This document shows positions 1 to 10,305 of a stretch of 64,000 nt of DNA, piece by piece (position 1 is the stretch's first letter; each line of letters opens with the position of its first letter). The stretch is from Latrodectus hesperus. Taxonomy: Eukaryota; Arthropoda; Arachnida; Araneae; Theridiidae. The stretch lies in NCBI GenBank assembly GCA_037975125.1, contig JAJQOW010000192.1:62001-126000 (forward strand), written 5' to 3'. Below the pieces are notes generated by a model. It saw only the letters and a list, made by a program, of their open reading frames with translations, made no database searches and was not told the origin of the DNA. A program made the translations under genes and the position numbers.

Positions 1-120
1 GCAAGGTTACAGCAATTATGGAACGAAATGTCTCAAGACATCATACAGAACTTGTATAACTCAATGCTCGATCGTATCGGACCTTGCATTCGCTTTAGAG
101 GAGGTCGAACGGAGTATTAA
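1..120 (+). CDS. Tc1-like transposase, C-terminal end (partial at window edge)
   Basis: An open frame runs from the first base of the window to a TAA at 118-120, giving 39 residues. It contains the signature WNEMSQDIIQNLYNSM followed by a tail with RFRGGRTEY. This is the usual extreme C-terminus of Tc1-type transposases, just after the DDE catalytic domain. The catalytic residues lie outside the window, so integrity cannot be judged. About 60-155 bp downstream is AT-rich sequence that could hold the element's right inverted repeat. The family call is from memory of the Tc1 C-terminal pattern; Tc1 rather than mariner is fairly sure. Confidence 0.8.
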   Translation, partial: ARLQQLWNEMSQDIIQNLYNSMLDRIGPCIRFRGGRTEY

Positions 121-189
121 CTCCTCCGTTCTTTTGCCTTTTGGTCTGAAACAAATTATACTTTTACTTTAATTTTCTCATCATTTATT

Positions 190-276
190 ATATCAAAGTA
201 GGCATTACGTGTGTAAAATTTCGACCTATTTTCACGATTCTTTCTTGGTGCGCTGATTTTTTTGTCTATGAGTATA
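190..276. repeat. Possible right terminal inverted repeat of the Tc1-like element
   Basis: The stretch after the transposase stop reads, on the minus strand, TATATACTCATAGACAAAAA and continues with GCGCACC. This resembles inverted-repeat ends of Tc1-like elements and finishes next to a TA dinucleotide. The left end is outside the window, so the repeat cannot be confirmed. Confidence 0.4.
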
Positions 277-280
277 TACA

Positions 281-740
281 GGAACAGTACTTTTAGATAT
301 CGCGAAATAATTCGTTAAAGTTTCGATACATTATTTAATTTAAAAATAAATGTTTCTAAAATTCCAAGATATTTTAAATAAACTATTTCAAACTTATTTA
401 AATAATAGAAAAGTTCAAGTTATAGGTATAAAGATACTTTCATAAATGTTAGGGACATTTTTAGCGGAGTACCAAAAATTAGTAAACTAGAATCCATGCT
501 ATTCTTATTGTATGCAATACCTCAAACACTCGATTACTGTTTAATCAGTTTTAACAGATAATACTGCTATATCAGTTAGAAATAAAGAAATAATTGTTAA
601 TGCTTGTAATGAAAATTTAATCAAACTTACCATTAGGTTTATTGCCTAGAAAATAGGATAAATTATATTCAAAACACAAGCTACAGTTTTTTCTAGAGGG
701 AGTAAAATACCAATCAATAATATTAAAATAATAAGCAAAT
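281..740. other. AT-rich stretch, nothing recognised
   Basis: I see no coding signal, repeat or RNA gene here. Short reading frames are broken on both strands. Confidence 0.5.
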
Positions 741-1235
741 AATTCCATTGTCTATCAAGGTAAAATATTCAGGATTAACTCTAGATGAGACTAACTTATA
801 ACTCCAATTTCACTAAATTAATTTAGAACAGCACATGCAGCATTTATACCCAATAGGTCAACGCAGCGTCCAGTAGTGCAACCACGCTTGCCAATTTTCG
901 GAGGTTCAGCTGACATTCATCTTAAAAAGCTACAAACTATCGAGAACAAAACTCTTTAGATATTTTCTAAGTCATTATAGTACTTCAAAAATGAATCGGA
1001 CATGCGTGACCTGTGTGTTACTAATATATTTCTAGTTACTTTTTCTTAGAAACACCAGAATATTTACTGCCATCTCCCAGATTTCAGAACAAAGGAATAG
1101 CGAAAATAGCAATCTACAGCATTTGCGATGCCGTAAATCACAATAGACCAAGAACAATATTAAGATTAATACTCAACACATAAAAAAGCAACACTGAAAA
1201 ATCAAATCAGAGGAGTATATAAAAACAGAAATATC
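740..1235 (+). pseudogene. Jockey-like LINE reverse transcriptase, C-terminal relic
   Basis: Translation in shifting frames gives KYSGLTLDET near 762-790, matching the 'YLGLTLD' block after the reverse transcriptase palm in jockey-type LINEs. Further on, near 915-960, comes a block reading KKLQTIENKTL and then IFS, matching the C-terminal 'LQ..QN..LR.I..' region. In-frame stops and several frameshifts separate the blocks, so this is a dead remnant. No 5' part, tail or TSD was found. The clade call rests on these two blocks only. Confidence 0.55.
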
Positions 1236-1464
1236 AGGTCGTATATTCACTTCCTAATTACTTAACAAATTTTATTATAATTTTTGCTTTCTATTTTTAA
1301 CTTTCCTCGTTCTTTTGAAATAAACCAGGAATAATTTTACCATATAGCTGGAAATTTAATTTTCTATACAAATTTATTAATCGCATTTCATTAGCATTTC
1401 TGGTAAATTTATCCTACAGTAAATTGGACTTTTGCTCTGGAGCTCCATGAATGCAATACCGTCT

Positions 1465-1642
1465 TGATTGGTTTGTTTGGTGCTCAACGGTCATTTTTTG
1501 CACACGAGGGCTAATTAGACCGGGACTTACGGTTTAAAGTGAATTACGAATCACTACAAGCATCCATGTCCAAGGTGGGATTTGAATCCACGAACTGTTG
1601 ATTCGAAGGCAACAGCGCTAACCATTCGGCTGCCAGCTCTGC
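1465..1642 (-). mobile_element. tRNA-derived SINE, family A (copy 1)
   Basis: On the minus strand the unit opens with a tRNA-like head, GCTGGCAGCCGAATGG (A box), and a B box GATTCAAATCC about 40 bases on. A roughly 110-base body follows, ending in CACCAAACAAACCAA. It is flanked by a perfect 12-bp direct repeat, GCAATACCGTCT, at 1453-1464 and 1643-1654, the target-site duplication of a retroposition event. A second copy with the same head, body and tail sits at 49467-49642 on the other strand. The head resembles a class II tRNA (Leu/Ser type), but the anticodon arm is not interpretable. No protein is encoded; such units rely on a LINE for movement. Confidence 0.9.
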
Positions 1643-1654
1643 GCAATACCGTCT

Positions 1655-2160
1655 GAAATCCCATAAAAACGATTTAAAATTGAAATTCCTGAATAGTATT
1701 ATTATAGTCATCAATAACTTCCATTAAATATTTTGCAGTTTAAATTTAGTTTCTTTTTTGCTTACAAAAATATTGCAGCTAACAATGCTATTTCTTAATT
1801 TTATCAGATGTAATCTGGCTTTAAAATTATTCAATCATGTCTGAATCGTTATTAATAACAACTATATTTTTTAATTTTATAAATTTTTTGTCCTTTTATA
1901 TAAATTTTTATAATTTGGTATATCAAGAATTAATTTTTTTATAACAAACAGTGTTTTATGAAAAATTATTATATTGTATATTTTACAGTAGGATTGATGA
2001 AAAATTTTCGGATTAGTTATTTCAATTAGTTTTATTATGATTTTTACTCCATAAGATTTTACTCACTTTAATGAGAGTGTCATTCTTAGACAAGAAATTC
2101 AGTAATGCAAATAAAAGTTATGTTTGTCAAATACGATATGATGGTTTGGACTATAAAAGG
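1655..2160. other. AT-rich intergenic stretch, nothing recognised
   Basis: Runs of A and T with no usable reading frame. It lies between the SINE and the left edge of the segmental duplication. Confidence 0.5.
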
Positions 2161-2578
2161 TAGAATTCAGACAATTGTTTCTTATGGTAGGGAGGCTGGG
2201 TGGGAGAAGGGAAATGACAATTGGTTTAACTGGAAAATTGAAGAGAGATACGTGGGAATTGGAAGATCTTATTGAATTAGAGAAGACATAATAAATATTG
2301 CGAAATAAAATAATCATGCACATTTGTTTCGCTTTTGCTAATAAAATAAACGAGTTGCGAAAATCAATTATCGTGGCACATTTATTTAGTGATTATCGTT
2401 TTTTTCAATGATATCACATTTTTTAAGCGTGATATTATTGTTATGTATTTAACAATTTTTATTAACTTTAATTTTTGCCATTATTCCTTTTAAAAATTTA
2501 ATTTTATTTTATGAACATGTATAGCATATTTATTTGAAACTTAAATTAGGTCAGATTTCTTAAACTAAAATAAAAGTT

Positions 2579-2583
<5 letters not shown>

Positions 2584-2642
<59 letters not shown>

Positions 2643-2685
2643 ATGTGTGTGTGTGTGTGCATGTGTGTGTGTATGTATATATATG
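2584..2685. repeat. (AT)n/(GT)n compound microsatellite
   Basis: About 43 bases of alternating AT are followed by about 55 bases of mostly GT/AT steps. The partner copy has only a short broken TA tract at the equivalent place (around 55885-55945), so the array length changed after the duplication. Confidence 0.95.
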
Positions 2686-3104
2686 TCCATTGTTTTTTTT
2701 ATTATTATGTATATTTTTTCATTATGATTCCATATGAATATGCCTATTTTTTAATTCAATTATGCTTTAGTTTTGCTATATTATAGTATAAATATAGAAT
2801 TTAAACTTTTAGAAAAAATGTTCTTTTATATTCTTTGCCATACAATTAATTTTTATTTATATAAGGAGAATTTTGATTTAAACCTAATAAAGGTAGTTTA
2901 TTCAATCTAGCTTAGAGTTTCTAAAGAAAAAAAGGCAATTATTAAATTAATTTAACTTTATTTATGCCGTCATGTTTATACTTAAATTATGGATTGATGT
3001 AAATAAAATCTATGTATTTCTGTGTGTGTTCCTTCATTTTGTATTAAACAATACATTACTCAATATTTTACATTGAAACACTATAACATTCAGATTGTTG
3101 GTTT

Positions 3105-3335
3105 CAAATATTGCTAAATTAATAATTCACCTCATTTCCAGATATATTTTTATATTTTAAAATATGAAAATAATTTCCAAGAATGCTAGTGTTCTTAAGC
3201 ATACTGTACTAAAAGCAATATTAAGTGTACTAAAAGCAATTTTTCAAATATTGTTAAATTTACAACCACCTCATTTCCAGATATATTTTTATATTTTAGA
3301 ATATGGAAATAATTTCCAAGAATGCTTGTGTTCTT
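3105..3335 (+). repeat. Two-copy tandem duplication, period about 139 bp
   Basis: The block containing CCTCATTTCCAGATATATTT starts near 3131 and again near 3270. The following sequence (AATAATTTCCAAGAATGC) is repeated with a few changes. This is private to copy 1 of the segmental duplication. Confidence 0.8.
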
Positions 3336-3407
3336 AATAATGGAAAAGAATGCTCAAATATTATAAAAATTAACTGTCTCAATATTTTATACTTTATGAG
3401 CAGTCAA

Positions 3408-3684
3408 ACCTGTGGCTTAGTAGCAGCATTTCACCCTCCCATGACACAGGTCCAAGGCTCGATCCTCGGGCTAGACAAGGTTGACTCAGCCTTTCATCCC
3501 TTCAGTGGGTCGATTAACTGAGTACCAAGATGCTTGGGAACTAAACACTGGGGGTCTTACGTTAGGCTGACCACCTAACTGGGACATATGCTTCGCACCC
3601 CAAGGTACTCAGTCATGAAAACATTTATGGGCACTGTAGTCTTTGGCCAACATGGTTGGTCGTGCCATGGAGTTTAGATTAGTT
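3408..3684 (+). mobile_element. tRNA-derived SINE, family B
   Basis: A 277-bp insertion flanked by a perfect 15-bp direct repeat, TTTATGAGCAGTCAA, at 3393-3407 and 3685-3699. The head contains an A-box-like TGGCTTAGTAGC and a B box GGCTCGATCCTC. The body includes the block GACTCAGCCTTTCATCCCTT, then GTCGATTAACTGAGTACC. From memory, very similar cores occur in tRNA SINEs of other invertebrates, which I could not check. It has no poly(A) tail; the 3' end is TTTAGATTAGT. It is absent from copy 2 of the segmental duplication, so it probably arrived after the duplication. Confidence 0.85.
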
Positions 3685-3699
3685 TTTATGAGCAGTCAA

Positions 3700-4590
3700 T
3701 GTTTAAACAGCTTCTAAGCTAGAAACTGTTGTTTGGTTATTCGTCATCGTTTCATTTTCCTTATCTCATTGAAGATCTCTAATGAACAGTATTTGAGTGT
3801 TACAAAGAAGTAAACCTGGAAAACAGTTAAATATTCACTCCAGGTAATGTGCATTTAGAAAAAAGCAAGCCTTACACTCATTGCCTTTCTTCAGTAGTGA
3901 TGAGGAACGAATCCAGAACATTCCACTCTGAAGGAGGAAATCCTTATTACTAAGTTACCGTGAATAGTCCAAAATATTTCTATATAGAAGTTTAAATTAT
4001 TAAAATTAAAAATTTTCTCATTAATTTTTTTAACTATTATCATCAGTCAAAAAATGTAACCTTATATATATTAATATATGAACTAATTCGATATCAATAT
4101 ATTGGTCAAATATATTTTAATGCAAATGTCAAGGTCTATGAGCTTTGATTAATCATTTTGTACTATTTTACTTTATGATTAAGAATGAGAGATATTTTAG
4201 ATAAGCAAATGTTTGAAAATAATGGTTGTTTATTTCAATTTATAAGGAAAGAATTGACTATTTTTTTAGGTTAAAAGGCAAAAAACGTCTTAAATTCAAG
4301 AAAAATGTTAACAGTTACTACAATTCCTAATCAATATTAATCTAAGTAATTTAATATAATATTAGGATAAAACACCTCAGGCATTTGCATGTTATGAAAA
4401 ATGTATAAAACAGGCTAACTTTTACTTCGCCACTGGATGTAGTCTCTGCAATGTGTTTTTTCTGTGTGTTCAAGACTACGCCGATGGCCATTCTTTACCA
4501 ATATATATTTAGAAATTTTATCCATAAAATTTGAAAATCATTACTATACACTTCACTAATTTGGGAGATGGCTTACTTTCATTTAATTAA
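3700..4590. other. Copy-1-only intergenic stretch
   Basis: No coding or structural feature was recognised. This stretch has no counterpart in copy 2 of the segmental duplication, which has unrelated DNA (56380-58660) in the same place. Confidence 0.5.
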
Positions 4591-4841
4591 ATGAAACTGT
4601 GTTCTTGCCCAAAGACATTTAAGTTATATTTACTTAAGTAAAAAAGCTTAATTTATTAGGAAATTAAGAGGGGCAAGGCAATAACCATTGCCATTAATAC
4701 ATCTGATGTGAAAGATGGTGCAATTGGTTTAATTTTGGATATCGCCAGAGATACTATCGTCTTTGAAGATATGTTTTAAAAATCACTGCTGGCAATTCAA
4801 ATCAACTACCAATTGCAACATTTTTGTCGCCAACCTACTAC

Positions 4842-4887
4842 TCGAGAGCCACAGGTGGTTCTTTGAAGGATTATTTGTGGCTCTCGA
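4842..4887. repeat. 12-bp-arm inverted repeat, copy 1
   Basis: TCGAGAGCCACA at 4842-4853 is the exact reverse complement of TGTGGCTCTCGA at 4876-4887, with a 22-base spacer. Both arms are also exact in copy 2 (58928-58939 and 58962-58973), while the spacer differs. It may be the end of an old DNA transposon or a structured RNA element. The sequence alone does not decide. Confidence 0.75.
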
Positions 4888-5224
4888 TTAATGTACTCTA
4901 GTTCCCATTTTATTTTTGTGTTATTATTTCTTAAAAAATTACGATCGTTCCGTATGTGTTTCAAAATGTCTTTTAAATTGCTGACAACAAATATGAAAGA
5001 CTAAGTGCAATGTTAAACAACTTTCAATTTCCTTCAAGTTAATAATACTATGACTCTTCGAAAACTGTGTGAATGAACTTATACAGTGGCGTAAACTTCC
5101 GTAAGCTTGATTGCCTCTGCTCTAGAGAAAAAAAAATTTTCGAATTACTTTCAGGATAACCTAGATGCACATAACATGCATGACAACCTTGCATTCTTAA
5201 TCCTGAATTTTTGCACCGTTTGTA

Positions 5225-5500
5225 ATTGTCTTGTGCTAGCTAGACTGGCATTATGAGGTGCGCTGCTTCACTTTTCCAACTGAAACATATTTTGATGTGG
5301 AGTCTGAATTCATCAGTACACACATGCCATAGCTACCCGTTCATAGGGTAGGCTCTACCACTCCCAACCCATTCATACAGGGAAAGAACAATGACAGGAT
5401 AGATAGAGAGAAAAAGTACATCCATGCCCGAACTGGGATTGGAACTCAGGATCTCCCTATACGCAGTCATGCACGCTGACCACTAGACAAGTGAACTGTG
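5225..5500 (-). mobile_element. tRNA-derived SINE, family C (copy 1)
   Basis: On the minus strand it opens with an A-box-like TCTAGTGGTCAGCGTGC (5471-5487) and a B box GAGTTCCAATCCC (5435-5447), followed by a body of about 200 bases. Imperfect flanking repeats around GCACCGTTTG (about 5213) and GTGCCGTTTG (about 5498) look like an aged TSD. The partner at about 60600-60830 keeps the body and B box but has lost the A-box head, so it could no longer be transcribed by Pol III. The SINE therefore predates the segmental duplication. End coordinates are approximate. Confidence 0.7.
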
Positions 5501-5997
5501 CCGTTTGCAGAAATTCCCTGGTATAAAAATTAGCATTGCTTGCATGCTCTTTATGACTAATCCTCTCAAGAAGAAAGAATCTGTCATTCTATATGAATGT
5601 ATATTGACTCCTGTAGTGCTATGTTCTGTATTAGATAAATTTGAAAAGATATTATCGAAATAACATGATTTCGAAAATTGAGTGGGAAATAATAATCCAT
5701 CTGTACTTTACTTAATCTATGTGTATCTAAAATAGAAACATATACTTATTTGTAATGTGGTTCCCTTTGATAGCTATCAGTTAAGATCATTATCTTATTT
5801 TTATAGTAGTACAGTTCTCAGAGGTACTCTTTTATTCAGCACACTTTTAACTATTTAAAAGTAATTTAATTTCATGTTCATGGGTGTCAATTTGTTAAAA
5901 AGAAATAGAAAGCTTCTAAAAGTCTCTAAAATATTCGTTTCAAAGCGAATGAATCATTAAGAAATCATGTCTAATTCACAGAATATATCTATGCCTT

Positions 5998-6960
5998 ACT
6001 CTTTACAAAGATCTGAAAAAAAGTAGGCGTGGTTTATATTTTGTCTCAATGATCGACAAGTTCAACGCGGGCAACAAAATAGTAGTTCAATGTCAAATAA
6101 ATTGTGATCTCTTTAAAATTAAATTGCTTTATGTTTAATTGACACATACAGTGAAAACAAAACACGTAAACACATCTTGATTTTGCCATTATAATACTGA
6201 ATGGTTTTGCTGGAAACTTTGTAAGTAGTGTGGTATAAATATTTGTACTATTTAAATTTAGAATTTATAATCTTCTTACTAATAAACTTCGTTAATTTTA
6301 TTATTCGTTAATTTTAATATGCTTGTTTTACTCCTTACAAAGAAAGAGCTGAAAAATGTAGGCGTGGTTTATATTTTGTCTCAATGATCGACAAGTTGAA
6401 CGCGGGCAACAAAATAGTAGTTCAATGTCAAATAATTTGCGATCTCTTTAAAATTAAATTGCTTAATGTTTAATTGACACATACAGTGAAAACATAGAAC
6501 ACGTAAACGCATCTTGATTTGGCCAATATAGTACTGAATGGATTTGCTGGAAATATTGTGAGTGGTGTGATATAAATATTTGTACTATTTAAATTTAGAA
6601 TATGTACTCTTCTTACTACTAAACTTCGTTAATTTTTTTATTCGTTAATTTTAATATGCTTGTGTTACTCCTTACGAAGAAAGAGCTGAGGAAAAGTAGG
6701 CGTGGTTTATAATTTGTCACAATGATCGACAAGTTAAACGCGGGCAACAAAATAGTAGTTCAATGTCAAATAATTTGTGATCTCTTTAAAATTAAATTGC
6801 TTTATGTTTATTTGACACATACAGTGAAAACATAGAACACGAAAACACATCTTGATTTTGCCATTATAGTACTGAACGGATTTGCTGGTAATTTTGTGAG
6901 GGGTGCGGTATAAATAATTGCATTAGATTTAGAATTCGTACTCTTCATGCTACCAAACTT
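5998..6960 (+). repeat. 335-bp unit in three tandem copies, each with a TATAAATA motif
   Basis: The landmark AGGCGTGGTTTATA recurs at about 6026, 6361 and 6698, giving periods of about 335 and 337 bp. Each unit has the ATGATCGACAAG block, a conserved middle and, near its end, TATAAATA (6234, 6571, 6909). Copy 2 of the segmental duplication has only one unit (about 61500-61800), in which the TATA motif is degraded to TACAAATA. The array lies directly upstream of the conserved exon-like block ending at 7299. A role as an amplified promoter is inference. Confidence 0.8.
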
Positions 6961-7186
6961 TGATAATTTTAATATCTACCAGTTATTGGAAAATGTATAT
7001 TGTTATAAATAATAGTAAAAATCCATAAGATGAAAACATATATATATTGATCAGTAAGCTAACGGCTAACAGTTCGTCGCTGTTAGCTGTAACAAAATAA
7101 AAAAAAACTGGCGGGTAAAGGAAATGAAATTTTCTCCGACGAAACTGTAATCCGGAAACAGTCTGGTAATCCGAACGAATGGCACT

Positions 7187-7299
7187 CTCACGGCTATTGA
7201 ATTCATTCTTCCCACCCCCAGTAGTTCTAAATACCGCGAAGTCGTATAGATTCAGATTTGTATCCGCCGTTCTTTTGTTTCCTTTGCCCGTCAACAACG
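7187..7299 (+). other. Conserved exon-like block with GTGAGT splice donor, copy 1
   Basis: This locally less AT-rich block is one of the best preserved parts of the duplication. It ends CAACAACG|GTGAGTAAC at 7299/7300. Copy 2 ends CAGCGTCG|GTGAGTAAC at 62119/62120, and the intron-like side continues to match closely. No ATG-led frame is conserved between the copies, so if it is an exon it is a 5' untranslated or non-coding one. The upstream TATAAATA-bearing repeats fit a promoter context. No downstream partner exon could be identified, so this is a candidate only. Confidence 0.4.
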
Positions 7300-7387
7300 G
7301 TGAGTAACATTTGTGTAAATAATGTGAATTTCTTTATGTTCAAGAGTTACAGTTCTTAAGTTAATTATTTGATAATATACGTGATGT

Positions 7388-7388
<1 letters not shown>

Positions 7389-7483
<95 letters not shown>

Positions 7484-7490
7484 TATAAAA
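7389..7490. repeat. (AT)n microsatellite
   Basis: Roughly 100 bases of nearly pure AT. Absent from copy 2 of the segmental duplication. Confidence 0.95.
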
Positions 7491-7994
7491 TATGTGTTTT
7501 CATCATTTTCTTTTAATTAAAAAGCAATTTTTTATGTGACCGAACAAAGATTATTTCAATGATTTACTGGTTTGGGATCATCGCATGCGTTAACTTAAAA
7601 TGTATTTGTAAGTATAACGCTGTATAATATTATAATTCAATGCTTATTTTAGATTCCTATTTTGTGTCGCAAATTGAAATCAATTTTGTTATTTATTCAG
7701 TGTTCATGTGTGTCGTTTATATAATTAAAAGATTTTGTACTTTTAAAATAATTTTCTATGTGTTTCATTGTTTTCATTAAAATGTTTTATGCTGTTCATG
7801 ATTGATATGCTCATTAAATTCATTTTAATTCAATGTGTTTCTCCGGTATCTTTATATCGAAAATTGACATCGGTTTTATCTTATGTTGTATGATTTTAAT
7901 TGATTCATAAAATAATACATTTTTCGAAATAGTTAATTTTCTAAATATGTCTAATTTTTTCATTAAACAGCACTTTTTCCCCACATAAAAAACA

Positions 7995-8300
7995 TGGAAA
8001 AAATAGTGATGTGATGGTGCAAGGTCAGATAAGTAAGGAGGCGAGCATAACTTGTCTTATCAATTTGCTGTGTGGTATTATTGGCTACCAGCGCCACATG
8101 CGATCTCACAGTATTGCCCAAAAACTGTACACCTTTTGCGTTAACCAGGGTGTTCAGTCCTTCTGTTGTAAAGATTGTTGTGCATGTTCGAATTACTGCA
8201 AGTACAGGTCAGCTGTGACCGTTTGCCCCTTTGTAGCAGCTCATAGTGAACCATTTGAATGGCTAAACCACCTGACACTACTGTCATCACGATATGTCTC
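7995..8300 (-). pseudogene. mariner-like transposase relic, copy 1
   Basis: On the minus strand, shifting frames give KGQTVTADLYLQ, then FEHAQQSLQQKD, then KGVQFLGNTVRSHVALV. These match the mariner core, in which GQT-N-D-Y is followed by a helix and the 'DNARPH' block. Two in-frame stops and at least one frameshift kill it, and the catalytic aspartate in DNARPH has decayed to N-T. The copy at 62785-63085 is similar and also broken, so the insertion predates the segmental duplication. An open frame on the opposite strand (8011-8304) is an accident of this relic. Terminal repeats were not found. Confidence 0.75.
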
Positions 8301-8899
8301 CTGACCTGAATTTGTGAAACAATGCCTCATTATTTTCATTCACTTACTATCTTTCAACACTTGACATATTCACTGACTTGATGCAGCAACTGATAACCCA
8401 CTTTGAAGTTGTAAAACAAACATTACCAAGTGAGCTCTTATTCTGATTTACAGAACGATTACCTTTGGTGCCAAATTTTTCCAAAATTTTTTCTGGCCAT
8501 CTGGAATTTTGGTAATCCTTTTGATCAAAATCTGAAGCTACCATATTTAATTTTAGTTCAACCATTTTATGTTGTGTGTTTTCTCATCAGAGCATTCTCT
8601 TTGAAATATTTTTGTGATTCCTGCTGCATGGGGAATGTCTGAGGTGAGTACAAGAATGTTTGGAAAGAATGTTGTTATGTGGTATGACGAGAATGTATAT
8701 TTAAGGCGTTTGTATGGATTGGATGAAAAAAGGAGACTTTGGAGTTTGGTATAAAAGCTGGTTTGATTGTTGATGTGAGTATTGTTAGTGTGGTAAGGAT
8801 ATGAAATTGGTTAAATGGAAGGATATGAGTGATGAATGTGAATAGAGGTGTAAATTTAAAATGAAAGACCATGAAAAGGAGTGTGAGATAGGGTTCATT

Positions 8900-9555
8900 T
8901 TTTAATTGAGCAGATTAACGATGAATGAAATTTTAGTTAAGGTATATATGTGGGTGAGTGAGAGTAAAACTGACTTTAATATGAAAGAGAGTAAATGTTC
9001 TTCAAAGACTGTTCTTCATTTTCAGTCTTTTTGCCGTAAGGTTTATATGGAAGAAATAATTGAAATCAGCATTAAATTGGTCGAGACAGTGTGATTGTTG
9101 AGATAGATGAGAGTAAATTTGGGGTAAACGTAAATCTAATCGGGTTAAATGTGTAGAAGGTAAATAGTTTATGAAAGTTGTAGATGATAGAATGTCTGAT
9201 AATTTGTTGAGTATGATTAGAGAGTTTATTCTTCTGAGTTCAGCAGTAATTTCAGACTGCTGGAAGAGTTGCGATTGCCTCTCTAACAAAGTCTTTTTAT
9301 ATCTGAAGGTAAATCATAGTCTGAATTTTAAGGACCCAGACAGGTGCCCCCACTAATACAATTGAAGGATCGTAGGAAGCAATGAATCGTGACATGACAG
9401 TGTCAAAAGCTAAAAATGGACTAGATTACTATGTAGCTGAATGTGTGTGGCACAAGAAAAATAAGTATATTTGCAACAAATTTATGGCTTTCATCGATTC
9501 AATATTGCGTATATACCCTCCACAAATAGCTGATGAAGAGCTAACAGAGAATTAG
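8900..9555 (+). pseudogene. Merlin (IS1595/ISXO2-like) transposase relic
   Basis: Blocks in order: LTMNEILVKVYMWV (from about 8914), IVEIDESKFG at 9093-9122 (the first DDE aspartate of Merlin), VISDCWK at about 9247-9268 (second aspartate) and NHSLNFKDPD at about 9312. A clean 57-residue C-terminal frame follows at 9382-9555, with DYYVAECVWHKKNKY and ending LRIYPPQIADEELTEN. Frameshifts and stops lie between the blocks, so it is inactive. Copy 2 of the segmental duplication lacks the whole interval from about 8590 to 9735, so insertion after duplication is the simpler reading. A second Merlin relic is at 40400-40840. Confidence 0.8.
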
Positions 9556-10035
9556 AGCAGGAGGTGACAACGGTAAACAGGAGATACGTATGTCTATTGT
9601 TCATTATTGGTTTAATTAATAATAAATTAAATGGGCATAAAATTAATTTCACATGACTATTGGCCGATGTGAATTCATTAATATAAAATTTAGTCAAATA
9701 ATTTTATGTTAATATATCAACTATATAATTTTACAATAGGTGTTTAAAATCTATACACCTGCATATTTTGTTAATTTTGTAAAATTACACCAGTAAAATT
9801 AACTGAGCATATTATATACTTTACACTATACACTTTTCCGGGTATAATTTCAGTTATTTTTTCCAAATACTTACTTACAAGGAGGTAAATTTTCTATACT
9901 TCAAGACACCGATATCCCTTTTTGACAGCATCTTTATAGAATTTCTATTTATTTCTTTGGTGCATATTGCTTAAGTAGTAAAGGCTAAATGTTTCTCTAG
10001 ACCATCTGAGTGTATATTGTGATGTTTTCCCAGAT

Positions 10036-10305
10036 TTAATACAACAGCAGTCGAGAGCCCGCATTCGTGAGTTTAATTTCTATTTCGTCTCTAACCACAT
10101 TATCAGAGATTTCTTTTTGTAGATATTTACTAAATCTTAGAAAAGTTGGGCCTTCCCACCACAAGTGATTATTAAACAGTTTCGACGGATTGACACCTCT
10201 ACTTATATAATCAGCTACATTATCTTGTGATGAAATATGTCTCCACTTCTCAAGATAAGAAAGCTCTTGAATTGTGGCCACATGGTTTACTGCAAAAGTT
10301 TTCAA
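10036..10305 (-). pseudogene. BEL/Pao retrotransposon Pol fragment (RNase H region)
   Basis: An 89-residue open frame contains FAVNHVATIQELS, WRHISSQDNVADYISRG and LWWEGPTFLR in order. This is the hallmark of the RNase H segment of BEL/Pao Pol polyproteins, normally read as F-x-A-N-R-V-x-x-I-Q, then W-R-x-V, D-N-x-A-D, S-R-G and W-W-x-G-P. The frame opens without an ATG and has no integrase after it, so it is an internal scrap. No LTR was found nearby. Confidence 0.8.

Larger units (their letters stand above)
2161..9815. repeat. Segmental duplication, copy 1 (partner 55487-63322)
   Basis: Collinear, same-strand similarity to 55487-63322. Matching blocks: 2161-3104 with 55487-56379; 4591-5110 with 58660-59190; 5115-5760 with 60460-61060; 5760-6340 with 61262-61800; 6960-7390 with 61810-62215; 7490-8590 with 62225-63233; 9735-9815 with 63240-63322. 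Between the blocks each copy has private insertions or deletions. Copy 1 alone has the SINE at 3408, the extra 335-bp tandem units, the AT tract at 7389 and the Merlin relic. The shared content includes a mariner relic, a SINE and an exon-like block. Alignment was by eye, so block edges are approximate. Confidence 0.9.

Noticed and set aside
7065..7087. Perfect 8-bp stem hairpin (GCTAACAG / CTGTTAGC) near the exon-like block
   Set aside because: Not conserved in the second copy of the duplication, so probably chance.
8011..8304. 97-codon open frame rich in cysteine, at first sight a small secreted or zinc-binding protein
   Set aside because: It lies antisense to a mariner transposase relic and is broken in the second copy of the duplication (62785-63085).
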